Below the pieces are notes generated by a model, which saw only the letters and a program-made list of their open reading frames with translations, had not been told where the DNA came from and did not search any database. A DNA stretch of 30,911 bases from Parvicella sp963922585 (GTDB lineage Bacteria; Bacteroidota; Bacteroidia; Flavobacteriales_D; Parvicellaceae): the NCBI GenBank assembly GCA_963922585.1, contig CAWUIK010000033.1, positions 1-30,911 on the forward strand, written 5' to 3'. How positions within the stretch are numbered: position 1 is the stretch's first letter; every line of letters starts with the position of its first letter. Positions 1 through 7,570 of the stretch are shown in pieces. A program made the translations under genes and the position numbers.

Positions 1-1
1 A

Positions 2-2146
2 CATTCTGGTTATAAAAGCATTGTTACGGTTTATAAAAGTGGTACCAACCCAATGAATGATCCAGGCATGAAAGATTCTATATTTATGAATAATGTTTTG
101 GATTATGCAGGATATAGAGTATTTCAAAGTTCTTATGATACTGCTGATGGCGTAGAATATTCGGTTTTTTCTGTGAATAATGATTATTGGGGAACTTTAG
201 TAACTTATATTGCTTATGTGATGCTTTCTGTTGGTTTTATTGTCACTATGTTTAACAAAAACTCAAGATTTGTAGAATTGAGAAAAAAGGTTCAAAAACT
301 TAGAACACAAAGAAAGAATTTGATGGTAGTTTTAGTTTTGGCCTTTTCGTATTCATTTCACGCTCAGGGTGAAACATATAAATATCAACCTGTATCTCAA
401 GAGCATTGTGAGCAGTTTAATGAATTGTTAGTTTTGTCCTACACAGGTAGAATTGAACCTTGTAATACTTTGGCTTTTGATTTAATAAGAAAATTAACAA
501 GAAAAGACAGTTGGTATTTAGAAAATGAAAAAGTAACACTTTCTCCAGAACAATTTCTTTTGGACATGTTTGTTGATCCTGGTTTTTGGGTGACACAAAA
601 AGTGATGAAATTCGATAGTAGAACAGGGATTGGAAAAGAATTGGGTGTTGAAGGCAATTTTTTAGCCTTGTCTGATATCATGACAATAGAAGGAGAAAGT
701 GGTCAGGAAGTTGTAAAATCCAAAATTTTTCAAAAAACAGGCAGCAATGGAGAAGAAATGTTTTTCACCTTCGATAGTTTGGTGCAGTGGGCAGAGAAAA
801 AACCAATGGGCGAAAGAAATACTTTTGACAAAGAAATTATTAAACTCAATGAAAAAGTGAGTATTTTCTGGCAAATGACACAAGGTCAGTTGTTGCAAAT
901 CATTCCAAGAAAATTCGATGGTAAAGAAAAGTGGATGAGTTGGTTCGATCCTGAAGCAGATATTGATTTAACAGATGGTCAGTTGGGGGAAGATGTTAAA
1001 TTTACAGCTTCAATTCTGATTAGAACGTATCTAAATGCCTTAATTAAAGGAAAACAAACAGGAGATTACACGGAAGCGGATATGGTTTTGTCGAAAATCA
1101 AAGAGTATCAAAGAGCTTATTTTGGAGAAGATTCTCATTTACCTTCTGAGTCTTTGGTCAGATTAGAAATCACCTACAATAGACTTAATCTATTCAGTAA
1201 TTTAAAGTACATTTATTTGTTGTTAAGTTTGATTTTAATTCCACTTACACTGATCGATAATTTATCTAAAAAAGTCAGAAAAGGATTGAAAACTGCTATT
1301 TTAGTTTTTGTTGCCATTTTTGCATTGGCATTTATTGCACATACGATTAACTTAGGAATCAGATGGTATATTATTGGTCATGCCCCGTGGAGTGATGGAT
1401 ATGAAGCGCTTACTTTCATCGCATGGGCAAGCGTGCTTTCTGGCTTGTTATTTTACAGAAGTTCACAGATTACCACAGGAGCTACTGCACTTTTGGCTTT
1501 CTTTATATTAATGACTGCTGGACATAGTCAGTACGACCCTCAGATGTCTGATTTAGAACCTGTATTGAAATCTTATTGGTTGGTGATTCATGTGGCTTGT
1601 CTGACGGTAAGTTATGGATTTTTTGGATTAGGATTTATATTGAGTTTGATCAATATGAATATTTTTGCTTTAAGAGGAAAAAACAACCTCAAATATACAG
1701 AATCTACTATTTTGGAGTTGACATATGTCAATGAAATGACCATGACTGTGGGATTGGTTCTGGCAACTATTGGAACCTTTTTGGGAGGCGTTTGGGCAAA
1801 TGAAAGTTGGGGAAGATATTGGGGATGGGATGCCAAAGAAACTTGGGCATTGGTAATTGTGTTGGTTTATGCATTTATTTTGCACATGAGGTTTGTACCA
1901 GGATTGAGAGGGAATTATGCACTCAATTTAGCCTCTGGATTGGGGTTTTCGAGTGTTTTATTTACTTTTATTGGAGTCAATTATTACCTTACCAAAGGAC
2001 TTCACAGTTATGCTAGAGGAGATGCGCCAGCTTTTCCTATTTGGGTTTGGATGATTATTATTGTCATTCTAGGACTCTTTACTTTTGCTGGAATTAGAGA
2101 AAGAAAAAACAAACAATTATTAAAATCAAAAAATAATCAATTATGA
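2..2146 (+). CDS. ccsA: Cytochrome c biogenesis protein, fused ResB/CcsA (5' partial)
   Basis: This is the C-terminal 714 residues of a fused system II cytochrome c maturation protein, which exports and attaches heme to apocytochromes at the inner membrane. The frame is open to the window edge, so the true start lies outside; the first Met at 53 is internal. The beginning matches the end of ResB (YRVFQSSYD, then a membrane segment). A periplasmic linker region follows, and then the multi-pass CcsA domain. CcsA carries the heme-handling tryptophan-rich motif WGRYWGWDAKET and conserved His residues in the IIGHAPW, VIHVACL and GLHSYA segments. The fusion is common in Bacteroidota, where the full protein is about 1000 residues. 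Its stop overlaps the next start (ATGA). Family assignment is firm. Confidence 0.93.
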   Translation, partial: HSGYKSIVTVYKSGTNPMNDPGMKDSIFMNNVLDYAGYRVFQSSYDTADGVEYSVFSVNNDYWGTLVTYIAYVMLSVGFIVTMFNKNSRFVELRKKVQKLRTQRKNLMVVLVLAFSYSFHAQGETYKYQPVSQEHCEQFNELLVLSYTGRIEPCNTLAFDLIRKLTRKDSWYLENEKVTLSPEQFLLDMFVDPGFWVTQKVMKFDSRTGIGKELGVEGNFLALSDIMTIEGESGQEVVKSKIFQKTGSNGEEMFFTFDSLVQWAEKKPMGERNTFDKEIIKLNEKVSIFWQMTQGQLLQIIPRKFDGKEKWMSWFDPEADIDLTDGQLGEDVKFTASILIRTYLNALIKGKQTGDYTEADMVLSKIKEYQRAYFGEDSHLPSESLVRLEITYNRLNLFSNLKYIYLLLSLILIPLTLIDNLSKKVRKGLKTAILVFVAIFALAFIAHTINLGIRWYIIGHAPWSDGYEALTFIAWASVLSGLLFYRSSQITTGATALLAFFILMTAGHSQYDPQMSDLEPVLKSYWLVIHVACLTVSYGFFGLGFILSLINMNIFALRGKNNLKYTESTILELTYVNEMTMTVGLVLATIGTFLGGVWANESWGRYWGWDAKETWALVIVLVYAFILHMRFVPGLRGNYALNLASGLGFSSVLFTFIGVNYYLTKGLHSYARGDAPAFPIWVWMIIIVILGLFTFAGIRERKNKQLLKSKNNQL

Positions 2147-2919
2147 GTTTAGAAGCTGTTTCGCAAGGAGATGTTTCATTCAAAATAGATGAAAGAGGTA
2201 TTGCGACCATTACATTTTTCCATCCATTAAGTAATTCACTACCTGGGAAAGTTTTAGCAAAATTGGCAAATACTATTACTGAAATGGGGCAAAATAATGC
2301 TGTAAAAGTTATTGTACTTCAATCAGATGGAGAAAAGGCGTTTTGTGCAGGAGCAAGTTTCGATGAGTTAATTGCTATTGAAGATTTGGAGGTGGGTAAA
2401 ACTTTTTTCTCAGGATTTGCAAATGTTATTAATGCTGCAAGAAAATGTCCTAAGTTAATCATTGGAAGAGTCCAAGGAAAGGCTGTTGGAGGAGGAGTAG
2501 GAATGGCAAGTGCAGTAGATTTTTGCTACGCAACTAAAGCAGCTTCTGTGAAATTAAGTGAATTGGCGGTTGGTATTGGACCTTTTGTGGTTGGGCCTGC
2601 TGTGGAGCGTAAAGTAGGAACTTCTGCAATGAGTATGATGGCTATTAATGCCACTGAATGGTATGATGCAGAATGGGCTAGAGAAAAAGGTTTGTATGCT
2701 GAAACATTCGATACTATTGAAGCAATGGATAACGCGATTGAAGTATTAGCAGAAAAACTTTCAAACTCTAATCCTGAAGCAATGATGATGCTAAAAAAAA
2801 TATTTTGGCAAGGAACAGATCATTGGGATGAATTATTGAGTGAAAGAGCTGCTATGAGTGGAAAACTTGTATTGTCTGATTTTACAAAGAATGCAATAAA
2901 TAAATTCAAAAAGAAGTAA
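2143..2919 (+). CDS. Enoyl-CoA hydratase/isomerase (crotonase) family protein
   Basis: The 258-residue protein has normal crotonase length. The oxyanion-hole segments are visible: FCAGASFDEL near residues 67-76 and GKAVGGGVGM near 112-121. The second catalytic Glu is kept in LSELAVGIGP (E140). The first catalytic Glu of classical enoyl-CoA hydratases, which follows GGGC, is replaced by Gly at about position 120. A standard hydratase reaction is therefore uncertain, and an isomerase or another acyl-CoA reaction is possible. The start overlaps the upstream ccsA stop by four bases, so the two are probably translated from one mRNA, although no shared pathway is obvious. The substrate cannot be read from sequence. 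Confidence 0.88.
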   Translation: MSLEAVSQGDVSFKIDERGIATITFFHPLSNSLPGKVLAKLANTITEMGQNNAVKVIVLQSDGEKAFCAGASFDELIAIEDLEVGKTFFSGFANVINAARKCPKLIIGRVQGKAVGGGVGMASAVDFCYATKAASVKLSELAVGIGPFVVGPAVERKVGTSAMSMMAINATEWYDAEWAREKGLYAETFDTIEAMDNAIEVLAEKLSNSNPEAMMMLKKIFWQGTDHWDELLSERAAMSGKLVLSDFTKNAINKFKKK

Positions 2920-2927
2920 ATTATCCT

Positions 2928-2935
2928 TATATTTG
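2928..2935 (+). promoter_or_regulatory. Candidate Bacteroidota -7 element before the Pmp3 lipoprotein gene
   Basis: TATATTTG matches the Bacteroidota -7 consensus TAnnTTTG and lies about 26 bases before the ATG at 2962. No TTG -33 element sits at the expected distance, so the call is weak. Confidence 0.35.
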
Positions 2936-2961
2936 ATTTCTAATAATTAAACTCTAAAAAC

Positions 2962-3612
2962 ATGAAAAAAACAAACTTATTTACCATAGCACTTTCTGTA
3001 TTTATTTTAGCATCGTGTGCTACTTCTTCTGATGTTGTAGATGGAGGTCTATTCCAAAAAAGAAAGTACAACAAAGGATTCCATATTAACAAAACCAAAA
3101 AAATCGCTACTCCTAAAGCAATAGAAAATGAAGTGGAATTGGCAGATGTAATTGTAAAAGAAAAAGTTTCGAATGAGAATAATTCTAAAAATGAAACTAC
3201 ATCGATTGATTTTGAAAAAACAAAAAAAACAAATGTTGTAGAAGTAGTTTATGAAAACCAAAATAACCTTTCTGAAGCAAACGTTAAAAACAATGAAGTT
3301 GAGTTGACTGAAAGTATAAAAGTTGATAATGAAGAAAACAACAACTTCAAAATGAATTTTAATACTAATTCATTGAGAAAAAAATCTTTACCAAAAGAAA
3401 GATTTACAGTTACAAAATTTAACAATAGTGAAATAACTCAAACTATGGCGGATACTTTGTTGTTAGTTATCATTGCTATTTTTATTCCATTTTTAGCAGT
3501 TGGATTATACGAAGGTATTACTTCAAGATTTTGGATTAGTTTAATTCTTTCTTTATTGTTATGGTTTCCTGGAATTATTTATGCAATACTTGTTGTTACT
3601 GGCACAATATAG
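2962..3612 (+). CDS. Lipoprotein with C-terminal YqaE/Pmp3 membrane domain
   Basis: The 216-residue protein has three parts. Residues 1-19 are a lipoprotein signal ending in the lipobox LASC. Next come a conserved-looking FQKRKYNKGFH segment and a low-complexity Asn/Glu/Lys-rich linker of about 110 residues. The last 55 residues are a hydrophobic hairpin with two membrane segments (from about residue 161) that matches the UPF0057/Pmp3/YqaE family. Pmp3-type proteolipids are normally free-standing proteins of 50-60 residues linked to membrane potential and salt stress. A lipid-anchored N-terminus combined with a Pmp3 tail implies both ends are in membranes, perhaps bridging outer and inner membrane; this is inference. 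A strong terminator follows directly. Confidence 0.85.
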   Translation: MKKTNLFTIALSVFILASCATSSDVVDGGLFQKRKYNKGFHINKTKKIATPKAIENEVELADVIVKEKVSNENNSKNETTSIDFEKTKKTNVVEVVYENQNNLSEANVKNNEVELTESIKVDNEENNNFKMNFNTNSLRKKSLPKERFTVTKFNNSEITQTMADTLLLVIIAIFIPFLAVGLYEGITSRFWISLILSLLLWFPGIIYAILVVTGTI

Positions 3613-3632
3613 TTAAAAACCGATTTTAATTG

Positions 3633-3670
3633 ATGCCTTTGAATATTGATTTCAAAGGCATTTTTGTTTT
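3633..3670 (+). terminator. Rho-independent terminator after the Pmp3 lipoprotein gene
   Basis: Bases 3633-3643 pair perfectly with 3651-3661 (core TGCCTTTGAA / TTCAAAGGCA) around a 7-base loop, followed by a T-rich tract running to about 3672. It ends only a few bases before the next gene's start codon. Confidence 0.88.
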
Positions 3671-3673
3671 TTG

Positions 3674-4582
3674 ATGTATCGTATTTTATATATATTCATA
3701 TTTTTTTTAGTTGGGAATAAGATTTCAGCTCAAACCAAAGTTGAACTTGCGAATCATTGGGCGCCTTATCATGTGCAGAATGTTTGCAAAAAAGGATACA
3801 ACAGTCTTGAGGGTAAAAGTGATGAAATTACAAGATTTGATTTTGATGGAGATTGGAACGCTTTAAACAATTGGGAAAATCTTGAAACTTACGAAATCCA
3901 ATCTGTGGTGTATTTCGATGTAAAAGAAACTGAAAATGCCTACTTCATCATGTATGCTTTTTTTCATCCAAGAGATTGGACAAGATTTCCTTTCTTTAGA
4001 TTGGGGCAACATGAAAATGATTTGGAAGGAGTCTTTTTGTGGATAGCAAAATCTGACAGTTCGCAATGGGGAAATCTAAAAAGTGTTTTTACCATTTTTC
4101 ACAATGATATTTTGGTTTATTTACATGAAAACTCAAATCTTCAACTTAAAAAATCATATAAAGCCAGAAAAAAAAGATTTACTTTATACAAAGAAAGACA
4201 TCTTTTCACCATCCAACAAGCAAAAGGACATGGCGTGAAACTCTTTGGTGATATGAAATTAAGAAAAGACAAAATCTGGTATGTTCCTATGGAACATGAA
4301 GATTCGCTTATAAAAACTATTGGAGGAACCATAAAAACGTTTGAATTAATCGACATCATGAGTGAAGGAGAATTGTGGAGTCAAAAAGATAATTTGCTGT
4401 TTTTTGATACAGACCAAACCATAAAAGGTGATAACGGAAAAGGCGCAAACCCTCCTTGGCTTTGGAAAGATTGGAACAATGGGAAAGAACTAACTTCTGG
4501 AACTTTATTTAATAATCCTGAGCGATTTGTGGAGGTATATTTTAAAAAAAGTAATTTCTTAGATAATAAAAAAGAACCATAA
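3674..4582 (+). CDS. Conserved secreted protein of unknown function
   Basis: I do not recognise a named family. The 302-residue protein starts with a clear signal peptide (YRILYIFIFFLVGNKISAQ, likely cut after the Gln). The mature part begins with a polar ELANHWAPYH segment. It holds an aromatic-rich region with YFIMYAFFHPRDW and HENDLEG at about residues 95-120; this motif looks conserved and could be a ligand or metal site (His, Glu, Asp). A late PPWLWKDW segment is also distinctive. The ATG at 3674 is chosen over the in-frame TTG three bases earlier. A terminator stands immediately upstream, so expression depends on a promoter overlapping that hairpin or on read-through. It is probably periplasmic or exported. 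Confidence 0.72.
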   Translation: MYRILYIFIFFLVGNKISAQTKVELANHWAPYHVQNVCKKGYNSLEGKSDEITRFDFDGDWNALNNWENLETYEIQSVVYFDVKETENAYFIMYAFFHPRDWTRFPFFRLGQHENDLEGVFLWIAKSDSSQWGNLKSVFTIFHNDILVYLHENSNLQLKKSYKARKKRFTLYKERHLFTIQQAKGHGVKLFGDMKLRKDKIWYVPMEHEDSLIKTIGGTIKTFELIDIMSEGELWSQKDNLLFFDTDQTIKGDNGKGANPPWLWKDWNNGKELTSGTLFNNPERFVEVYFKKSNFLDNKKEP

Positions 4583-4676
4583 CTCTCAAATAAGTACTCC
4601 TAAATTGGTTTTTTAAGTACATTCGCAAATCTTAAATGTTGTGGTATATTCTACAATATAATTTTTAAGATTATGG

Positions 4677-5447
4677 GTGTCAAAGTTACCAAAAGAAAAT
4701 AAATTTTTAGATCTTTCAGATTATGGAAGACCCGTTGCTATAATTATTGCAAAATCTCTAAAAAACACACGTTTCACTCCAGTAGATGTTACGATAGGCT
4801 TTGTGATTTCTGGGTTATTTGCGATTTTTTTCATTCTCCAAGGATATTTTGGTTTTGCTGCTTTCTTTTTGATACTAAAATCTATTTTGGATGCTGCAGA
4901 TGGAGAGTTGGCTCGATTAAATGAACAGCCTTCTTATGTAGGCAGATATCTTGATTCCGTTTCTGATATTTTGCTCAATGCCATGTTTTTTATATCGATT
5001 TGGTATATTTCTCAAACCTCTATTTGGATCTGTATTTTGGCTTTTTTTGGGCTACAATTACAAGGCACACTTTACAATTATTATTATGTCATTCTCAGAA
5101 ATCATTTTGATGGAGATACCACAAGCAGAGTGTTTGAAGACAACACACCAGTAGCATTGGGCAACGAAAATCAAAAACATGTAAATGTTTTGTTTGCACT
5201 CTATAAATTGCTCTACGGAGTATTTGATAGTGTTATCTACAAATTAGACATAAATGCCAATAAAGGAAAAATATTGCCCAATTGGTTGATGACATTAGTC
5301 TCTACTTTTGGTTTGGGGTTTCAACTACTTGTAATCGCTTTTATGCTTGTTTTAAAACTTGAAAACTATATTTTTCATTTCTTTCTAATTTACTCCTTGA
5401 TGATTTTTGTTTTTATAGGCATAAGAAAAATCTTTTATCATAGATAA
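4677..5447 (+). CDS. CDP-alcohol phosphatidyltransferase family membrane protein
   Basis: The 256-residue integral membrane enzyme carries the full CDP-OH-P signature: DAADGELAR, then eight residues, then GRYLDSVSD, at about residues 72-97. This site binds Mg2+ and the CDP-alcohol and transfers the phosphatidyl or phospho-alcohol group to an acceptor in phospholipid or related lipid synthesis. About six hydrophobic segments surround it. Translation starts at a GTG; the nearby ATG at 4673 is in another frame that stops after nine codons. The acceptor alcohol (serine, glycerol phosphate, inositol or other) cannot be decided. It is flanked by intergenic gaps of 94 and 86 bases, so it is probably a single transcription unit. 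Confidence 0.87.
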   Translation: MSKLPKENKFLDLSDYGRPVAIIIAKSLKNTRFTPVDVTIGFVISGLFAIFFILQGYFGFAAFFLILKSILDAADGELARLNEQPSYVGRYLDSVSDILLNAMFFISIWYISQTSIWICILAFFGLQLQGTLYNYYYVILRNHFDGDTTSRVFEDNTPVALGNENQKHVNVLFALYKLLYGVFDSVIYKLDINANKGKILPNWLMTLVSTFGLGFQLLVIAFMLVLKLENYIFHFFLIYSLMIFVFIGIRKIFYHR

Positions 5448-5479
5448 ATTATTTATCAGTATTAAATTGAAGTTTCGAT

Positions 5480-5513
5480 TTGTTCTAGTTTCCGTTATTA
5501 ATGTGTAAATTTG
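5480..5513 (+). promoter_or_regulatory. Bacteroidota-type promoter before the alcohol dehydrogenase
   Basis: TTG at 5480-5482 and TAAATTTG at 5506-5513 match the -33 (TTG) and -7 (TAnnTTTG) elements with a 23-base spacer, at the long end of the allowed range. Transcription would begin near 5520, about 14 bases before the ATG. Confidence 0.55.
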
Positions 5514-5533
5514 GAATTATAAAATAAAACACA

Positions 5534-6694
5534 ATGAACAATTTCGAATTCAAGAATCCTACTAAAATACTGTTTGGCAAAGGTCAGATAGAAAACATAA
5601 AAATTGAAATTCCAAAAGGAGCAAATATTCTCATGCTTTATGGTGGGGGAAGTATAAAGCAAAACGGAATTTATGATAAGGTTAAAAAGGCTTTGGCCAA
5701 TTTCAAAGTGGAAGAATTTGGCGGTATTCCTGCCAATCCTGAATATGATGTTTTGATGAATGCGTTGAAAATCATTAAAGAAAAGAAAATTACTTTTTTA
5801 CTTGCCGTGGGTGGCGGTTCAGTAATTGATGGCACCAAGTTCTTGTCTTCCGCTGCATTATACAAAGGAGAAGATCCATGGGAAATTCTATCTAAACCTA
5901 TAAGAACAGAAGTTGGAATGCCTTTCGGAACAGTTCTAACACTTCCTGCTACTGGTTCGGAAATGAACTCAGGCGCTGTGATTACGAGAGCTTCATTAAA
6001 GCAAAAATTAGGAATGGGCGGCCCTGGATTGTTCCCTCAGTTCTCTATTCTAGATCCTACTGTTGTACAATCGATACCCAAAAGACAATTAGCAAATGGA
6101 ATTACAGATGCATTTACACATGTTTTAGAACAATATTTAACCTATCCAATTGACGCAACTTTGCAAGACAGATTTTCCGAAAGTATCATGCAAACCTTAA
6201 TCGAAGTTGCGCCAAAAGTAATGGCCAATCCTTCAGATTACAAAGCCGCTTCCAATTTTATGTGGTGCTGCACCATGGCGCTGAATGGATTGATACAAAA
6301 AGGTGTTCCAACAGATTGGGCGATTCATGCTATTGGTCATGAATTAACAGCATTGTATGGTATCGATCACGCAAGAACTCTAGCGATAATTGCACCTAGT
6401 CATTATGTAAAGAATTTTGAAGATAAAAAAGAGAAATTAGCTCAATTAGGACAAAGAGTTTTTGGAATTCAATCTAGAACAATGGACGAAATAGCAAAGA
6501 AAACCATCTTTGCTTTAGAGGATTTCTTTCACTTTTTGGACATCAAAACAAAATTAAGCGAATACACATCAGATTATATAGGTGCTGCCGAAATTATAGA
6601 AAAAACTTTTGTAGAAAGAGGATGGAAAGGTTTAGGTGAAAAACAAAAAGTAACTCCAGAAATGGTTAGAGAGATTGTAGAAATGTCTTATTGA
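5534..6694 (+). CDS. Iron-containing (YqhD/BdhA-like) NAD(P)-dependent alcohol dehydrogenase
   Basis: The 386-residue protein is full length for group III metal-dependent alcohol dehydrogenases, which reduce aldehydes to alcohols (often scavenging toxic aldehydes) with NADPH. The dinucleotide motif GGGSVIDGTK is at about 93-102 and the TGSEMNSGAV motif at about 140-149. Metal ligands with YqhD spacing are D192 and H196 (TDAFTHVLEQ), H265 (IHAIGHEL) and H279 (GIDHART). The closest described relatives by motif are E. coli YqhD and clostridial butanol dehydrogenases. It has its own promoter and is followed after eight bases by a divergent AraC-like gene that may be co-transcribed. Substrate range is inferred only from the family. 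Confidence 0.93.
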   Translation: MNNFEFKNPTKILFGKGQIENIKIEIPKGANILMLYGGGSIKQNGIYDKVKKALANFKVEEFGGIPANPEYDVLMNALKIIKEKKITFLLAVGGGSVIDGTKFLSSAALYKGEDPWEILSKPIRTEVGMPFGTVLTLPATGSEMNSGAVITRASLKQKLGMGGPGLFPQFSILDPTVVQSIPKRQLANGITDAFTHVLEQYLTYPIDATLQDRFSESIMQTLIEVAPKVMANPSDYKAASNFMWCCTMALNGLIQKGVPTDWAIHAIGHELTALYGIDHARTLAIIAPSHYVKNFEDKKEKLAQLGQRVFGIQSRTMDEIAKKTIFALEDFFHFLDIKTKLSEYTSDYIGAAEIIEKTFVERGWKGLGEKQKVTPEMVREIVEMSY

Positions 6695-6702
6695 TGAACT
6701 AA

Positions 6703-7563
6703 ATGAAAACTAATTTATATACAAGTACGGTAAGAATACGACCCATTTCTGCAAAATCATTTTTTGATAGAATCTCTTTAAATGCAATGGCATTGTCAAA
6801 ATTGTTGATTGGTAAACCAATTTTTGATATACAAGATTGTAATAAAACCGAAAAAAGAGAATGGTTTCCAGAAGATAGAATTATGCCGCCAAGATGTCCT
6901 TATGAAGATGTTTTAAGAGAAGAATGGATATATCAAAGTTATAAACTGATAAATCATATGAGGCAACACACGGAAGATAGTAGAATTTCAGATTCTGGGG
7001 GTTATGCTTTTATGAATTTTTATGAAGATGAAAAACTATGGTTGTCAATTAGTCCTTCAAAAAACAGTTATCAGGGTTTTCAAATAATTGAAATAGGTAT
7101 ATGCAGTGATTTTAATGAAGAAGAGAGGGAAACATTAAAAACTAAAATAGTAGAAATGTTGAAGTTTGAAAAATATCATATTCAACAGAATATATCAGAA
7201 AAACAGAGTTTAGTAGATGAGTCTTTAATATTGTTTTCCAAAAAAGAGGATGAAGAAATAGGTCAAAAGTTTAAAAATTTAGTCCATCTTCATCGTAGAG
7301 AGGAAAAATATTTAAATTATTATGCAAAATCACTCCAATTGGCTTCATTTAAATTTAATGCAATAGTAAAGAATCTATTTAATATGAATGCTCAAGATTA
7401 TATTGACAATGAAAGAATAAAAGAAATGCTTGGTTTAATAAAATACACGAACGTTTCATTTTCTTCATTAGCAGAGGCATTTAGTTTTACTGATGAAAAC
7501 GAATTATTTGAGTTTTTTTACGAAAGGCAAGGAGTTGATGTAAGAAATTATCGTAGCAATTGA
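6703..7563 (+). CDS. AraC-like protein with unrecognised N-terminal domain
   Basis: This is a 286-residue soluble protein. Residues 1 to about 200 match nothing I recognise. The last 80 or so residues follow the double helix-turn-helix pattern of AraC/XylS regulators: a first helix pair ending FNAIVKNLFNMNAQDYI, the linker helix, a second unit reading VSFSSLAEAFSF, and the typical ending FYERQGVDVRNYR. The pattern is degenerate, so DNA binding is likely but not certain. The start lies eight bases after the alcohol dehydrogenase stop, so it may be co-transcribed with that gene and respond to the same signal, for example aldehyde stress. That link is inference from position. Confidence 0.62.
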   Translation: MKTNLYTSTVRIRPISAKSFFDRISLNAMALSKLLIGKPIFDIQDCNKTEKREWFPEDRIMPPRCPYEDVLREEWIYQSYKLINHMRQHTEDSRISDSGGYAFMNFYEDEKLWLSISPSKNSYQGFQIIEIGICSDFNEEERETLKTKIVEMLKFEKYHIQQNISEKQSLVDESLILFSKKEDEEIGQKFKNLVHLHRREEKYLNYYAKSLQLASFKFNAIVKNLFNMNAQDYIDNERIKEMLGLIKYTNVSFSSLAEAFSFTDENELFEFFYERQGVDVRNYRSN

Positions 7564-7570
7564 GCTTAAA

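Noticed and set aside
1807..2016. Open frames of 60-120 codons overlapping larger genes (for example here, 13695-14063 and 23901-24248)
   Set aside because: They lie inside well-supported genes in other frames and have no recognisable protein features.
53..2146. A CcsA protein starting at the ATG at 53
   Set aside because: The frame is open to base 2 and continues ResB-like sequence; the ATG is internal.
4600..4640. Possible terminator after the unknown secreted protein
   Set aside because: The AAGTAC copies are direct rather than inverted beyond the GTAC core, so no stable hairpin forms.
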